Shown in pieces: positions 24,542-33,267 of a stretch of 48,426 bases of DNA. The position numbers and the translations under genes were made by a program. Numbering within the stretch: position 1 is the first letter of the stretch; each line of letters opens with the position of its first letter. Source of the stretch: DATKXO01 sp035528995 (GTDB taxonomy: Bacteria > Planctomycetota > Phycisphaerae > UBA1845). The notes beneath the pieces were generated by a model that was given only the letters and a program-made list of their open reading frames with translations, was not told the origin of the DNA and did no database searches. The stretch covers positions 1 to 48,426 of the forward strand of contig DATKXO010000426.1 of the NCBI GenBank assembly GCA_035528995.1. Reading direction: 5' to 3'.

Positions 24542-24576
24542 GTCGCTATTGTAGCACAGTCGCTACGGCCTGTCCC
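24542..24576 (-). promoter_or_regulatory. Promoter of the toxin-antitoxin operon with direct-repeat operator
   Basis: On the minus strand GGGACA (24571-24576), a 17-base spacer and TACAAT (24548-24553, five of six) form a good sigma-70-type promoter, giving a short leader before the ATG at 24523. The heptamer GTCGCTA occurs at 24542-24548 and again at 24559-24565, 17 bases apart and overlapping the -10 and the spacer. That is a likely binding site for the antitoxin. Confidence 0.6.
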
Positions 24577-24680
24577 TACCTCTCCGGCTTACACGACGGC
24601 GCTGACCGCCGAAAAGTCTCATTCATGCCACAGCGACCGTAAGGGCGCCTCGAGCCGCACGGCAAGCGAAAGCCATCCGG

Positions 24681-25031
24681 CTATGCCAAGGTCTGGAGCA
24701 TCTCGACAAGCCGTTGGCCCCGGGCCGGGTTGAGCTGCCGGATGTGGGCGGCCCGGCCCAGGAGATACGCTCGAAAGTCGGAACGCCCCTCGCGGTTCTG
24801 GCTCTCCAGCGAGCCGGCGCCGCGGGCGTTGTGGATGATGGCTTTGAGCAGGTCGCAGTTGCGGCACCGGGCGTTCACCTTCCGGTTGACCACCACGCCC
24901 GTGACCTGCTGGCACTGTCCCGGACGCATGAATCGCATCTTGCCGAGGTTCAGCCGAAAGCCCTCCTCCCGAATGATGCGCCGGATCAGAGGCAGGAACC
25001 GGATCATGCCCCGCTTGAACGGTTCGACCCC
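24681..25031 (-). pseudogene. 3' remnant of a reverse transcriptase
   Basis: The frame from 25007 (108 residues) reads FLPLIRRIIREEGFRLNLGKMRFM, then QQVTGVVVNRKVNARCR, and ends FRAYLLGRAAHIRQLNPARGQRLVEML. This is the thumb-side end of bacterial retron-like reverse transcriptases (EGFRxNxxKTR, TGVVVN, LxGRxxxxxxLNPxRG). The palm with YxDD is missing. The in-frame sequence upstream to about 25031 (VEPFKRGM) may still be homologous, after which similarity is lost. An Asp or Thr normally follows the Lys of the KTR motif; here it is GKMRF. It is a dead fragment of a retron or group-II-type element. Confidence 0.72.
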
Positions 25032-25143
25032 CGCCCGACCTGCCCGGAGCCCGCCGGCATCCCCGTTCTCAGTGCTGAAAACGCGATGTTAAACTTCGTA
25101 TCAGTATTGTTAACGCGGGTTACGGACGCCTGCCGACCGGGTG

Positions 25144-26715
25144 TCAGGCGGGCCAGCCGCGGGCGATCTCCTCATAGATCAGCCGCACGGTCTCGTTCCG
25201 AAAGTGAGCCGTCAGGGCGATGACCGCCACGTACGCGTAGCCCAGAACCACCAGCATCACGGTATTGCATTTCAACCACCTGGGCCGCCCGCGGATCAGC
25301 ATGCGCCCAATCGTCCAGCCCACGCCGACCAGGGCGCCCATCAGCAGATTCTGCTGCGAAGGGCTGAGCAAGTGCTTCTGTACGGCCGACCCCAGCCCGA
25401 CCGGCTGGCACACCGAGTCGAACGCGCTGAACATCAACAGGATCACGCTCAGGCAAGCGAACCCCGAAGCGACCCGGAAAACCCAGCCCCGCGGGACCGC
25501 CTGATCGCGCTGCACGGTGAACCCGCGTCGCCCCTGGCGGAAGGCGAGTTCCACAAGCAGAGCGCTGATCCCGTATGCCAGTATCAGGAGGCCCATTGCG
25601 CCGCCCATCGCACCCTTCAGGGCGGTGTAGAAGGCCGGGTCGCGAAGCAGGATGGTGTTGCTGGTCCGCCTCCGGTAGTCGGCGTCCGCCGCCAGCAGTT
25701 CACCGGCCGGCCGATCCTCCAGGTAACGGTGCAGGTAGTCTCCCAGAACCCGGTCGCGCAGCACTCGGGCCTGCTCGTACTCCATCTCGTCGTAGGCAGG
25801 GACGGCAATGCCCAGCCGATCCGCCATCGCGCCCACCAGCCCCGTCGCGTCGTGCAGATACGGCCACGCCTGGAAGCCATTGGGCACGACGGAGCCTTCC
25901 CACAGCCCGTCTTGGAGTGAGCGCAACTGCCTTGCCAGCACTGAGAAACGGGTGTCGTCCCCCTCGACCACGGCCGCGGTCATCATGTCGTGGATGTGTT
26001 CCTGAACCTTCCGGGCGACGATCTGTCCTTGCGGGTACCACCTCGACCAGGCATCCGTCACCGCGTCGAAGCGCGGCAGCCCTGCCGCCTGCAGGAGATC
26101 GGCCGCATACAGCACGCTTGCCGCACGCTGGGAGTTCCACTCAGGCTTCTCGGCGGCAATGCGGAGGGCCTCAAGGGCCTCTTCGCTTCGCCCCTGGTAA
26201 AAGTGAAGCCCCGCTTCCGCGATCCACAGGGCGCCGTTGTCGGGATGTTCACGTTGTGCCTGACGAGTCAAGACCCACGCCCGCCCGGTTGGATCGTCGC
26301 CATTGCCTACGGATTCGGCGTCCTCGGTGCACAGCGGCCTGACGGTCCTTTGCACCAGATCGAACGTCGCCCACTCCACCAGCGGGTGGTTCGCCCAGTG
26401 TTCCACCGGTGGCGTCTGCAAGCGAGGCCCAAGACTGTACCGGGCGATCACGAACGCATCCGGCGAGGTCGCCGCATCCGCGCCCAGCCCGCGAATGTAT
26501 GGCTCGCGGAACTGGGCGTCGGGAACTATGTAGACGCCGCAGCCCGGCGGCTGGCCCTGCACGAACGTGTGGGCATCCCGGACATCGAACAGCAGCCGCG
26601 CCAGAAGCACCTGCAGTTCGCGCGTGCTCGGCACGGCCAGCGTGACCAGCAGGGCTGCCGGCAGCCCCACCCGCACCAGCCGCCCCAGTCCCGTCAGCGT
26701 GCTTCGAGTGGACAT
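25144..26715 (-). CDS. Predicted multi-pass membrane protein with large extracytoplasmic helical domain, unknown function
   Basis: A 523-residue protein I do not recognise. An N-terminal helix (about 15-32, VRVGLPAALLVTLAVP) is followed by a long soluble region (about 35-365) containing TPR-like sequence (GALWIAEAGLHFYQGRSEEALEALRIAAE). Four hydrophobic helices then follow (AMGGAMGLLILAYGISALL, ASGFACLSVILLMFSAF, LLMGALVGVGWTIG, NTVMLVVLGYAYVAVIAL). The soluble part probably faces the periplasm. No catalytic motif is apparent. Its stop at 25144 sits next to the reverse-transcriptase remnant, and it is on the same strand as the copper operon, with a 72-base gap after the AhpD-like gene. Co-transcription is possible but unproven. 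Confidence 0.7.
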   Translation of the reverse strand: MSTRSTLTGLGRLVRVGLPAALLVTLAVPSTRELQVLLARLLFDVRDAHTFVQGQPPGCGVYIVPDAQFREPYIRGLGADAATSPDAFVIARYSLGPRLQTPPVEHWANHPLVEWATFDLVQRTVRPLCTEDAESVGNGDDPTGRAWVLTRQAQREHPDNGALWIAEAGLHFYQGRSEEALEALRIAAEKPEWNSQRAASVLYAADLLQAAGLPRFDAVTDAWSRWYPQGQIVARKVQEHIHDMMTAAVVEGDDTRFSVLARQLRSLQDGLWEGSVVPNGFQAWPYLHDATGLVGAMADRLGIAVPAYDEMEYEQARVLRDRVLGDYLHRYLEDRPAGELLAADADYRRRTSNTILLRDPAFYTALKGAMGGAMGLLILAYGISALLVELAFRQGRRGFTVQRDQAVPRGWVFRVASGFACLSVILLMFSAFDSVCQPVGLGSAVQKHLLSPSQQNLLMGALVGVGWTIGRMLIRGRPRWLKCNTVMLVVLGYAYVAVIALTAHFRNETVRLIYEEIARGWPA

Positions 26716-26787
26716 GCCACAGGCATTGTGGCACGAGCCAGATGTCCGGTGGCTCGCTTTTCCGCCGCGGGCCTCTCGCCGCCACGA

Positions 26788-27135
26788 TCATCCGGCCGCG
26801 TTGATCTCGTCCAGCAGCTCCACCGCACGCCGCAGGTGCGGGATCACGATCGAGCCGCCCACGATCAGACCCACGTTAAAGATCTCGAACAGCTCCTCGT
26901 TGCTGGCCCCCAGCTCCTTGCACCGGATGACGTGGTAGGCGATGCAGTCGTCGCAGCGCAGCACCATCGAGGCCGCCAGCCCGGCGAACTCCTTCGTCCT
27001 GGCGTCAACGGCCCCCTCCTCGTACGCCTTCGTGTCCAGCGTGAAGAACCGGTTGATGGGCAGGTTCTTCGCCGCCAGGATTCGCTCGTTCATCTTCTCG
27101 CGGTACGCGCGGAACCGGTTCAGTCGTTCGCTCAT
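26788..27135 (-). CDS. Carboxymuconolactone decarboxylase/AhpD-like protein
   Basis: A 115-residue helical protein with the AhpD-type motif CDDCIAYHVIRCKELGASNEELFE. The CxxC and the following His are the catalytic residues of AhpD-like alkylhydroperoxidases. The N-terminal extension before the core is longer than in minimal members. Its ATG overlaps the stop of the copper ATPase gene (ATGA), so it is translationally coupled to copper export, and a thiol-redox role under copper stress is a reasonable inference. True carboxymuconolactone decarboxylase activity is unlikely given the CxxC. Confidence 0.88.
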   Translation of the reverse strand: MSERLNRFRAYREKMNERILAAKNLPINRFFTLDTKAYEEGAVDARTKEFAGLAASMVLRCDDCIAYHVIRCKELGASNEELFEIFNVGLIVGGSIVIPHLRRAVELLDEINAAG

Positions 27136-29396
27136 CGTTGCCCCCCGGCGGCGCCCGCACTCTGGGCCGACGCCTGCGCGTTCTCCTGACGCTCTGCCGT
27201 CTTGCCGTTCTGACCTTCCTTCTCCCTCAACCGCAACGAGTTCAGCACCACGCTGATCGACGAGGCCATCATGGCCGCCGCCGCCAGCCCGGGACGCACC
27301 ACCCCGAACGCCGCCAGCGGAATCGCCACCATGTTGTAGAAGAACGCCCAGAACAGGTTCTCCTTCATGATCCGCACGCTGCGGCGGGCCAGCTCGATCG
27401 CCTCGGCCACCAGCGAAAGATCATCCCTCAACAACGTGATGTCGGCCGACTCGACCGCCACGTCCGTCCCCGTCGCAAACGCGATGCCCACGTCGGCGCC
27501 CGTCAACGCCGGCGCGTCGTTGATCCCGTCGCCCACGAAAGCCACTCGCTGTCCCGCCTCCTGCCGACGCCGAACCTGGGCCAGCTTCGACTCCGGCAGC
27601 ATCTCGGCGTGGACCTCCTCGATGCCGACCGAAGCCGCCACGGCCGTCGCGGTCGCGGCCTGGTCTCCGGTGATCATGACCGGCTCGATGCCCAACCGCG
27701 TCAGGTGGTCCACCGCCCGACTCGCCCCTGGGCGGGGGGTGTCCAACAGTCCGATGACGCCGGCACACACGCCGTCGATTGCCAGTAGCGTCACGGTCTG
27801 CCCGTCGGCGGACATCTGGTCGGCCCGGGCCTGAACCGTCGAGAAGTCCACCTCGTGCTGGGCAAGCAGCGCTCGGCTGCCGACCAGGACTTCGTGCCCG
27901 TCGATGGTCGCCCGAACGCCCAGGCCCGGCTCGTTGGCGAACTCGCCGACGTCCCTCAGCTTCAGGTTCGACTCTCTGGCTTTGGCGACGATCGCCCGGG
28001 CCAAGGGGTGCTGCGAGAACTGCTCGGCCGAGGCGGCCCATTCCAGCACCGCGCCGGCCTCGGTCGTGATCGGCCCCACCGGCTCGTCCCACACCTCCTG
28101 GACCTGCGCCTGCCCCGCCGTCAGCGTGCCGGTCTTGTCCAGCAGGATCACGTTCACCTGGCCGGCCGCCTCGAGGGCCGCCGCGTCGCGGACCAGGATG
28201 CCCCGGCCGGCCGCGGTCCCCGTAGCCACCAGCACCGCGGTCGGCGTGGCCAGCCCCATCGCACAGGGACAGGCGATCACCAACACGGCCACGGCGCACC
28301 GCAGCGCCCACCCGATCCCGGCGCCGTCCTGCCCCGGATCGATCCAGCCCGCCACCACCCATCCGATGAACGTCGCCAGCGCCAGGGCGATCACGATCGG
28401 CACGAACACCCCGGCCACCCGGTCCGCGATCCGCTGCATCCGGGTCTTGCCCGCCTGGGCATCCTCCACCGCCCGGAGAATCCGCCCGACGGCCGACGCC
28501 TCGCCGACCGCCGTCGCCTCGACGGTGATCATCCCCTCGCGGACGACGCCGCCCGCCCGAACCGGATCGCCCGGCCCGCGTGACCGAGGCACCGATTCAC
28601 CGGTGATGGCGCTCTCATCCACGGCCGCCGACCCGGTCAACACCCGCCCATCAACGGGGACGAGCGTGTCCTGCGCCACACGCACGTGGTCGCCCACGCG
28701 GATGTCACTCACTGGCACGGTCTCCGGCTGACCGTCGTGCAGCCGGGTCGCGGTCTGCGGCAGGCGTCGGGCCAGCGCCGCCACCGCCCCGGATGCCTCC
28801 CGCCGGGCACGCGTCTCGAAGTACCGCCCCAGCGTGATGAATGCGACGATCAGCGCCGCCGCTTCGAAATAGTACGTGCCTGTGCCCGCTACCAGGGCGA
28901 CCAGGCTGGACACGAACGCCACGGCCACCCCGATGGAAACCAGCAGGTCCATGTTTGGGCTGCGGTGCCGCGCCGCCCGAAGCCCGCCGCCTAGAATCTG
29001 CCTGCCGGGCCGTAGACAGAGCAACGCCGTGCAGATCACCGCCTGCACGATGCTCCACCAGGGGCGTCCTCCGGCCGGTCCTGCGAAGAGCAGCGGCGCT
29101 AGATGCTGCAGGCCCACGACCGGCAAGGCCAGGCCGATCGCCTGAGCGAGCACGCCACGCTGGCCAACGAGCTGCTGATCACGCCCGCGATCCAGCTCCA
29201 GCGCCGCACCGACCTCGACCGATTCCGCCTCGTAGCCGGCCTCTCGCACCGCTGCCAGCAGATCGGCGGGATCCACGCCCGCCGGCGTCGCGATCACGCT
29301 GGCCGTCTCGGTGGCCAGATTGACCCGGCTGGCCCCCACTCCGTCCACGGCCTGGAGCGCGCCCTCCACCCGGGCGGCGCAGCTCCCGCAGGTCAT
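27132..29396 (-). CDS. copA: Copper-translocating P1B-type ATPase
   Basis: At least 754 residues, an inner-membrane Cu(I) exporter. An N-terminal HMA domain holds GMTCGSCAARVE. Eight membrane helices are present with the transport motif CPC in ACPCAMGLATP. The actuator has AITGES, the phosphorylation site is DKTGTLT, the nucleotide domain has SQHPLARA, and the hinge is GDGINDAPAL. All catalytic motifs are intact. The ATG at 29396 would remove the first strand of the HMA domain (FRLRIHGMTC). The frame stays open back to an in-frame region at 29397-29463 without ATG, GTG or TTG, so a rare start (an ATT at 29456, or a CTG) just after the HMA chaperone gene is likely. The stop overlaps the AhpD-like gene. 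It forms a copper operon with its neighbours. Confidence 0.93.
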   Translation of the reverse strand: MTCGSCAARVEGALQAVDGVGASRVNLATETASVIATPAGVDPADLLAAVREAGYEAESVEVGAALELDRGRDQQLVGQRGVLAQAIGLALPVVGLQHLAPLLFAGPAGGRPWWSIVQAVICTALLCLRPGRQILGGGLRAARHRSPNMDLLVSIGVAVAFVSSLVALVAGTGTYYFEAAALIVAFITLGRYFETRARREASGAVAALARRLPQTATRLHDGQPETVPVSDIRVGDHVRVAQDTLVPVDGRVLTGSAAVDESAITGESVPRSRGPGDPVRAGGVVREGMITVEATAVGEASAVGRILRAVEDAQAGKTRMQRIADRVAGVFVPIVIALALATFIGWVVAGWIDPGQDGAGIGWALRCAVAVLVIACPCAMGLATPTAVLVATGTAAGRGILVRDAAALEAAGQVNVILLDKTGTLTAGQAQVQEVWDEPVGPITTEAGAVLEWAASAEQFSQHPLARAIVAKARESNLKLRDVGEFANEPGLGVRATIDGHEVLVGSRALLAQHEVDFSTVQARADQMSADGQTVTLLAIDGVCAGVIGLLDTPRPGASRAVDHLTRLGIEPVMITGDQAATATAVAASVGIEEVHAEMLPESKLAQVRRRQEAGQRVAFVGDGINDAPALTGADVGIAFATGTDVAVESADITLLRDDLSLVAEAIELARRSVRIMKENLFWAFFYNMVAIPLAAFGVVRPGLAAAAMMASSISVVLNSLRLREKEGQNGKTAERQENAQASAQSAGAAGGQR

Positions 29397-29463
29397 GCCG
29401 TGAATACGCAGCCGGAAATGCCGACCAGTCGATGAAGAGGATTGCAGGCGGGAAATCGTGCCG

Positions 29464-29691
29464 TCACTCCGCCGTCCGAGCCTGGAAACCGGTCACGTCG
29501 AGGCCCCCGACCGACCGGATGGCGTCCACGATCGAGAGCAGGTCACACTTGGATTCATCGAACTCCACTTCGGCGGTGCCGATCCGGACTTCGCCGATGA
29601 CCACGCCGGCAAGCCCCCCGAGCGCCTGGCGAACGCGCTCGACGCAGCCGTCACAGTGCATGCCGCTGATCTGAAGTGACGTGCCCCTCAC
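29464..29691 (-). CDS. copZ: HMA-domain copper chaperone (CopZ/MerP-like)
   Basis: A 75-residue soluble metal carrier: LQISGMHCDGCVERVRQALGGLAGV gives the GMxCxxC metal site, and the rest follows the ferredoxin-like HMA fold, ending LSIVDAIRSVGGLDV. It starts at GTG 29691 after AAGGAGGAGGG. It is the first gene of the copper operon and would hand Cu(I) to the HMA domain of the ATPase. The symbol is by analogy; binding of another soft metal is not excluded. No copper-responsive repressor gene (CsoR or CueR) is visible nearby. Confidence 0.9.
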   Translation of the reverse strand: MRGTSLQISGMHCDGCVERVRQALGGLAGVVIGEVRIGTAEVEFDESKCDLLSIVDAIRSVGGLDVTGFQARTAE

Positions 29692-30423
29692 GAGACTCGC
29701 CCTCCTCCTTGCGAGCTGAGCCCGCGAGCCGCCTCGGTCGGGCGTATTCTAGAAGCCGCACTGCCCCTGTCTACAAGCCCTGCCGCTTGCGATCCTCCGC
29801 CAGGCCGGCTCGCCGACGAACGCTCATCCGCGGCCGCTCAGACCCTTGTCGCCCGAATAGGCTGACCGTCGTCGCGGCTGTTGATGACGTTTCGCTGGGT
29901 TCCGAATCCAATCGGAGTGCGTAAAAACTGCGCAGGCCCATGAGGGATTCCCCACAAGGATCTCGGCCGCCTCCATGCTGGACAGGCTCCGCACGCATCC
30001 ACCTTCCCTTCCTATTTTCCCTAAACAACCAAAATCCTGGTGCTTGGATAGAAAAACTCATGCCTGGCGCGTGGTCGGACGCTGGCACGCCGAATGCTAT
30101 CGCCTGTGACGGCGTGGGCCGCCGGGCCAATGGCCGGTCGACCGACACGCCGAGTGTGCGGACGGGAATCCGGCCTCGCGGTAGGCCGATTCGCCCCACA
30201 CGATAAACGGAAAAGACCCAAACTAAGGTCAGCGGCATCCACAGCCCTTCCGCTGCAATCCCCTCTCCGGCCCGAACATGGAAGGGCGCCGTTGACCTTT
30301 TCTTATGCGCTTTGTACGCGGGCTCCTGTGACCCCGTGAACGCCGGCCGGAATCGACTACAATTCCACTGATACTCGTATGCGTGTGGCTCGGACTCGGG
30401 AACGCCATTCGGGCGTTGCGGTC
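29692..30423. other. Long gene-free region between copper operon and NAD synthetase
   Basis: A 732-base gap separating divergent genes. It is locally richer in A+T (around 30010-30060) than the surroundings. Open frames across it have no recognisable domain. A TACAAT hexamer at 30358-30363 could be the -10 of the NAD synthetase promoter, about 60 bases before its ATG, but the -35 is poor. A purine-rich ribosome site for the copper chaperone lies at the other end. A small RNA is possible but nothing in the sequence identifies one. Confidence 0.4.
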
Positions 30424-32076
30424 ATGAAGGTAGCGCTGGCACAGATCAACCCGCTGGTCGGTGACATCGACGGCAACACCGACAAGATCATCCGCGCAGC
30501 CGCCCGGGCGGCCGACGCCGGCGCCGACCTGGTCATCGCCCCCGAGCTGGCCGTCATCGGATACCCCCCCAAGGACCTGCTGCTCAAGGACCACCTGATC
30601 GAGCGCAACGTGGCCGCCATCCAGCGCATCGCCGCCGCCAGCGATCGCGTCGCCATCGTGGCCGGGTTCGCCGAGCCCAACACCAATGCCCGCGGCAAGC
30701 CGTTGCGTAACGCGGCCGCCCTCTGCGTCGGCGGGCGCGTGCTGTCCGTCCACGGCAAACGGCTGCTGCCCACCTACGACGTCTTCGACGAGCATCGCTA
30801 CTTCGACCCGGCCGACGGACCCGCCATCGCCTCGCTCGACCTGCCCGGCTGCTCCCACACCGTGGGCTTCAGCATCTGCGAGGACTTGTGGAACTATGAG
30901 GCGGTCAACATCCGGCAGCCCTATACCGAGGACCCCATTGCAGAGCTGGTCCAGGCCGGTGCGGGCATCCTCTTCAACATCTCGGCCTCACCCTATGCGC
31001 TGGGCAAGCAGGAAGCTCGCGTGCGGATCTTCTCGGCCCAGGCCGCCAGGCACCGCGTGCCCATCGTCTACGTCAACCAGGTCGGCGGGAACGACGATCT
31101 GATCTTCGACGGGGCCAGCGCGGTCTTCAGCGCCGACGGCACCCTGGTCGCCCAGGCCCGGGCGTTCGTCGAGGACCTCCTCATCGTGGACCTGAACCAC
31201 CCCGACCCCGGCGACGTGGTGCCCTATCCCGACGGGATGGACGGCATCTATGAGGCCCTGATCCTGGGCACGCGGGATTACGTCGCCAAGTGTGGGTTCA
31301 CGGACACGGTGTTGGGCCTGTCGGGCGGGATCGACTCGGCCGTCGCCGCGGCCATAGCCGCCGCCGCCCTCGGTCCGGAGCGCGTCCACGGCGTGGCCCT
31401 GCCCTCGCGGTACAGCAGCGACCACAGCCTCACCGACGCCGAGCTGCTGGCCCGAAACCTCGGCATCGACTTCCGCGTCATCTCGATCGAGAAGATCCAC
31501 CGGGCCACCGAGGAGGAGCTCGCCCCGCATTTCGCCGGCCTGCCGCCCGGTATCGCCGAGGAGAATATCCAGGCCCGCACGCGCGGCAACCTGTTGATGA
31601 GCCTCTCCAACAAGCACGGCTGGCTGCTGCTGACCACCGGAAACAAGAGCGAGCTGGCCGTCGGCTATTGCACCCTCTATGGCGACATGTGCGGCGGGTT
31701 GGCCGTCATCAGCGACGTCCCCAAAACGATGGTCTACGACCTGGCCCGCTACATCAACCAACGCGCCGGGCGCGAGATCATCCCCTCCGGCACGCTGACC
31801 AAGCCGCCCTCCGCCGAACTCCGGGAGGACCAGACCGATCAGGACTCGCTGCCCCCCTACGAGATCCTCGACCCCATCCTCCAACTGTACGTCGAGCAGG
31901 AGCAGTCCGTCGACCGGATCGTCGCCCAGGGGTTCGATCCCCACGTCGTCAAAGACGTGGTTCACAAGGTCGATCGCAACGAATACAAGCGTAAGCAGAC
32001 GGCCGTGGGCCTCAAGGTCACCAGCCGGGCGTTCGGCACCGGCCGCCGCGTCCCGATCGCCGCACGATACACCTGA
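30424..32076 (+). CDS. nadE: Glutamine-dependent NAD+ synthetase
   Basis: A 550-residue two-domain cytoplasmic enzyme making NAD+ from nicotinate adenine dinucleotide, ATP and glutamine. The N-terminal nitrilase-type glutaminase has its full triad: Glu41 (APELAVIGYPP), Lys112 (HGKRLLPTYDVFDE) and Cys152 (SICEDLW). The synthetase domain has the PP-loop SGGIDS at 300-305 and TTGNKSELAVGYCTLYGD. The start at 30424 gives the conserved MKVALAQINPLVGDI; an in-frame ATG at 30379 adds an Arg-rich leader with no ribosome site. Upstream Shine-Dalgarno sequence is absent for both. It is followed 15 bases later by an anchored protein of unknown role. Confidence 0.95.
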   Translation: MKVALAQINPLVGDIDGNTDKIIRAAARAADAGADLVIAPELAVIGYPPKDLLLKDHLIERNVAAIQRIAAASDRVAIVAGFAEPNTNARGKPLRNAAALCVGGRVLSVHGKRLLPTYDVFDEHRYFDPADGPAIASLDLPGCSHTVGFSICEDLWNYEAVNIRQPYTEDPIAELVQAGAGILFNISASPYALGKQEARVRIFSAQAARHRVPIVYVNQVGGNDDLIFDGASAVFSADGTLVAQARAFVEDLLIVDLNHPDPGDVVPYPDGMDGIYEALILGTRDYVAKCGFTDTVLGLSGGIDSAVAAAIAAAALGPERVHGVALPSRYSSDHSLTDAELLARNLGIDFRVISIEKIHRATEEELAPHFAGLPPGIAEENIQARTRGNLLMSLSNKHGWLLLTTGNKSELAVGYCTLYGDMCGGLAVISDVPKTMVYDLARYINQRAGREIIPSGTLTKPPSAELREDQTDQDSLPPYEILDPILQLYVEQEQSVDRIVAQGFDPHVVKDVVHKVDRNEYKRKQTAVGLKVTSRAFGTGRRVPIAARYT

Positions 32077-32091
32077 CCGCATACAATTGAC

Positions 32092-33204
32092 GTGGACCCG
32101 ACCCAAGAATACCGGCCGCCGGAAACCGACCGCATTCCCGTCAAGCGCCTGTTGCTAGTGCTGATCCTGCTGATCGCCGCGCCCATCGTGATCGTCGCGC
32201 TGATGACCCGCCCGGACGAGCAACCGACGAATGCCCCAAGCACCATGCCGGCCGAGCCGGCCACGCCTGCGCCGGGCGGTTCCGCCAACGGCGAGACGCT
32301 CCAGCCGCCTCCCACGCCCACCACCCGTCCCCGGCCCCCACAGGCGCCTCGACCCCGCGTGACGCTCGATCAGGTCCGGCCGCCACCAGAGACGCCGCCC
32401 GCGCCCGCACCCGAAGCTCCCGCCGAGCCGGTCTGCAGTGTCACGTTGCTGTCATGGCGGACCGCGATCCACAGCCCGTGGATCGGCCCGGACCTGAGTG
32501 ACATACGTGTGGCACTCCCCGCACCGCCCGACGCCCGTTACCTGGTGCTGCGCCTGGCCGTGAGCTCCGACGACCGCTCGGCCTCCAGGCTCGCGCTGCT
32601 GGACGGGCCGGACGGTTCCTCCGATGTGCGGCTCGTCGTCCACGGCGACCGGGGTGACAGGTACGTGTCATCCCTGGGCCGCCTCTCCGACCCGCCCGAT
32701 CGACGCCTCCCCTTCGATGCCGCACCCATCCGCCTGGCCCCGGGCGCCGAGAGCGTCGAGATCAACCTCGTCTTTGTCCTGCCCGCCCGGAGCGTGTCGG
32801 TCGGCGTGATGGTGGCCCGCACTGTCGTCGAGAACATCTCCCTGCCCGCCGCCCCCGCGCCCGACCTGATGGCCGTCGCCGGCACGTGGCACAAGCTGCC
32901 CGCCCAGCGGCTCCATCTGCGCTACACCGACCCCATCCTCGACGCCCTGTGCAGCCCCGAGCACCGCGTGCTATCCGTGCGCCGCAGCCCCGAGAACGCC
33001 TGGCTCTTCGAGTTCCCCTTCACCGACGTGTCCGTCTCGCCCGTCGTGCCCCAGCCGGGTGACGCAACCTTCGCTCTTTCTTTGAGTTACGGTGCCGAGA
33101 CGCGGAAGGCCACGGCCCGCCTGGCCGATGAAGGCAGCTTGCTGATCCTCTATCTGGGTGAGAGCCCGGCCGAGCGCTTGGTCTACAAGCGTGCCGGGCC
33201 CTGA
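32092..33204 (+). CDS. Single-pass membrane protein with Pro-rich linker, unknown function
   Basis: A 370-residue protein starting at GTG 32092, 15 bases after the NAD synthetase stop. A short acidic leader is followed by one membrane helix (about 20-41, LLLVLILLIAAPIVIVALM). Residues about 45-110 are Pro/Ala/Thr-rich (PTPTTRPRPPQAPRP), a typical spacer. The remainder is a beta-rich extracytoplasmic domain without any motif I recognise. Codon use and GC match the neighbours, so it is a real gene. The juxtaposition with nadE suggests a shared transcript only. Confidence 0.68.
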   Translation: MDPTQEYRPPETDRIPVKRLLLVLILLIAAPIVIVALMTRPDEQPTNAPSTMPAEPATPAPGGSANGETLQPPPTPTTRPRPPQAPRPRVTLDQVRPPPETPPAPAPEAPAEPVCSVTLLSWRTAIHSPWIGPDLSDIRVALPAPPDARYLVLRLAVSSDDRSASRLALLDGPDGSSDVRLVVHGDRGDRYVSSLGRLSDPPDRRLPFDAAPIRLAPGAESVEINLVFVLPARSVSVGVMVARTVVENISLPAAPAPDLMAVAGTWHKLPAQRLHLRYTDPILDALCSPEHRVLSVRRSPENAWLFEFPFTDVSVSPVVPQPGDATFALSLSYGAETRKATARLADEGSLLILYLGESPAERLVYKRAGP

Positions 33205-33235
33205 GTCGAGTGACTTCGTAAACGCCGGAACTTCA

Positions 33236-33254
33236 GCTACCGCGGGTCCGTAGC
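33236..33254. terminator. Weak hairpin between convergent genes
   Basis: GCTAC (33236-33240) pairs with GTAGC (33250-33254) around a nine-base loop, in the 63-base gap between the convergent anchored-protein and parB genes. A five-base stem with no T tract makes a terminator role tentative. Confidence 0.22.
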
Positions 33255-33267
33255 ACGATGATGCGCG

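Noticed and set aside
24990..25060. GGTTCGACCCC resembling a tRNA T-arm
   Set aside because: No acceptor stem, anticodon arm or D-arm at the right spacing; it lies in the reverse-transcriptase remnant.
29771..30238. 155-residue minus-strand frame in the gap before nadE
   Set aside because: No recognisable domain or ribosome site; composition fits random translation of GC-rich DNA.
29692..30423. Possible replication origin or small RNA in the AT-richer gap near parB
   Set aside because: No cluster of TTATCCACA boxes; only scattered 7-of-9 matches, and no recognisable RNA structure.
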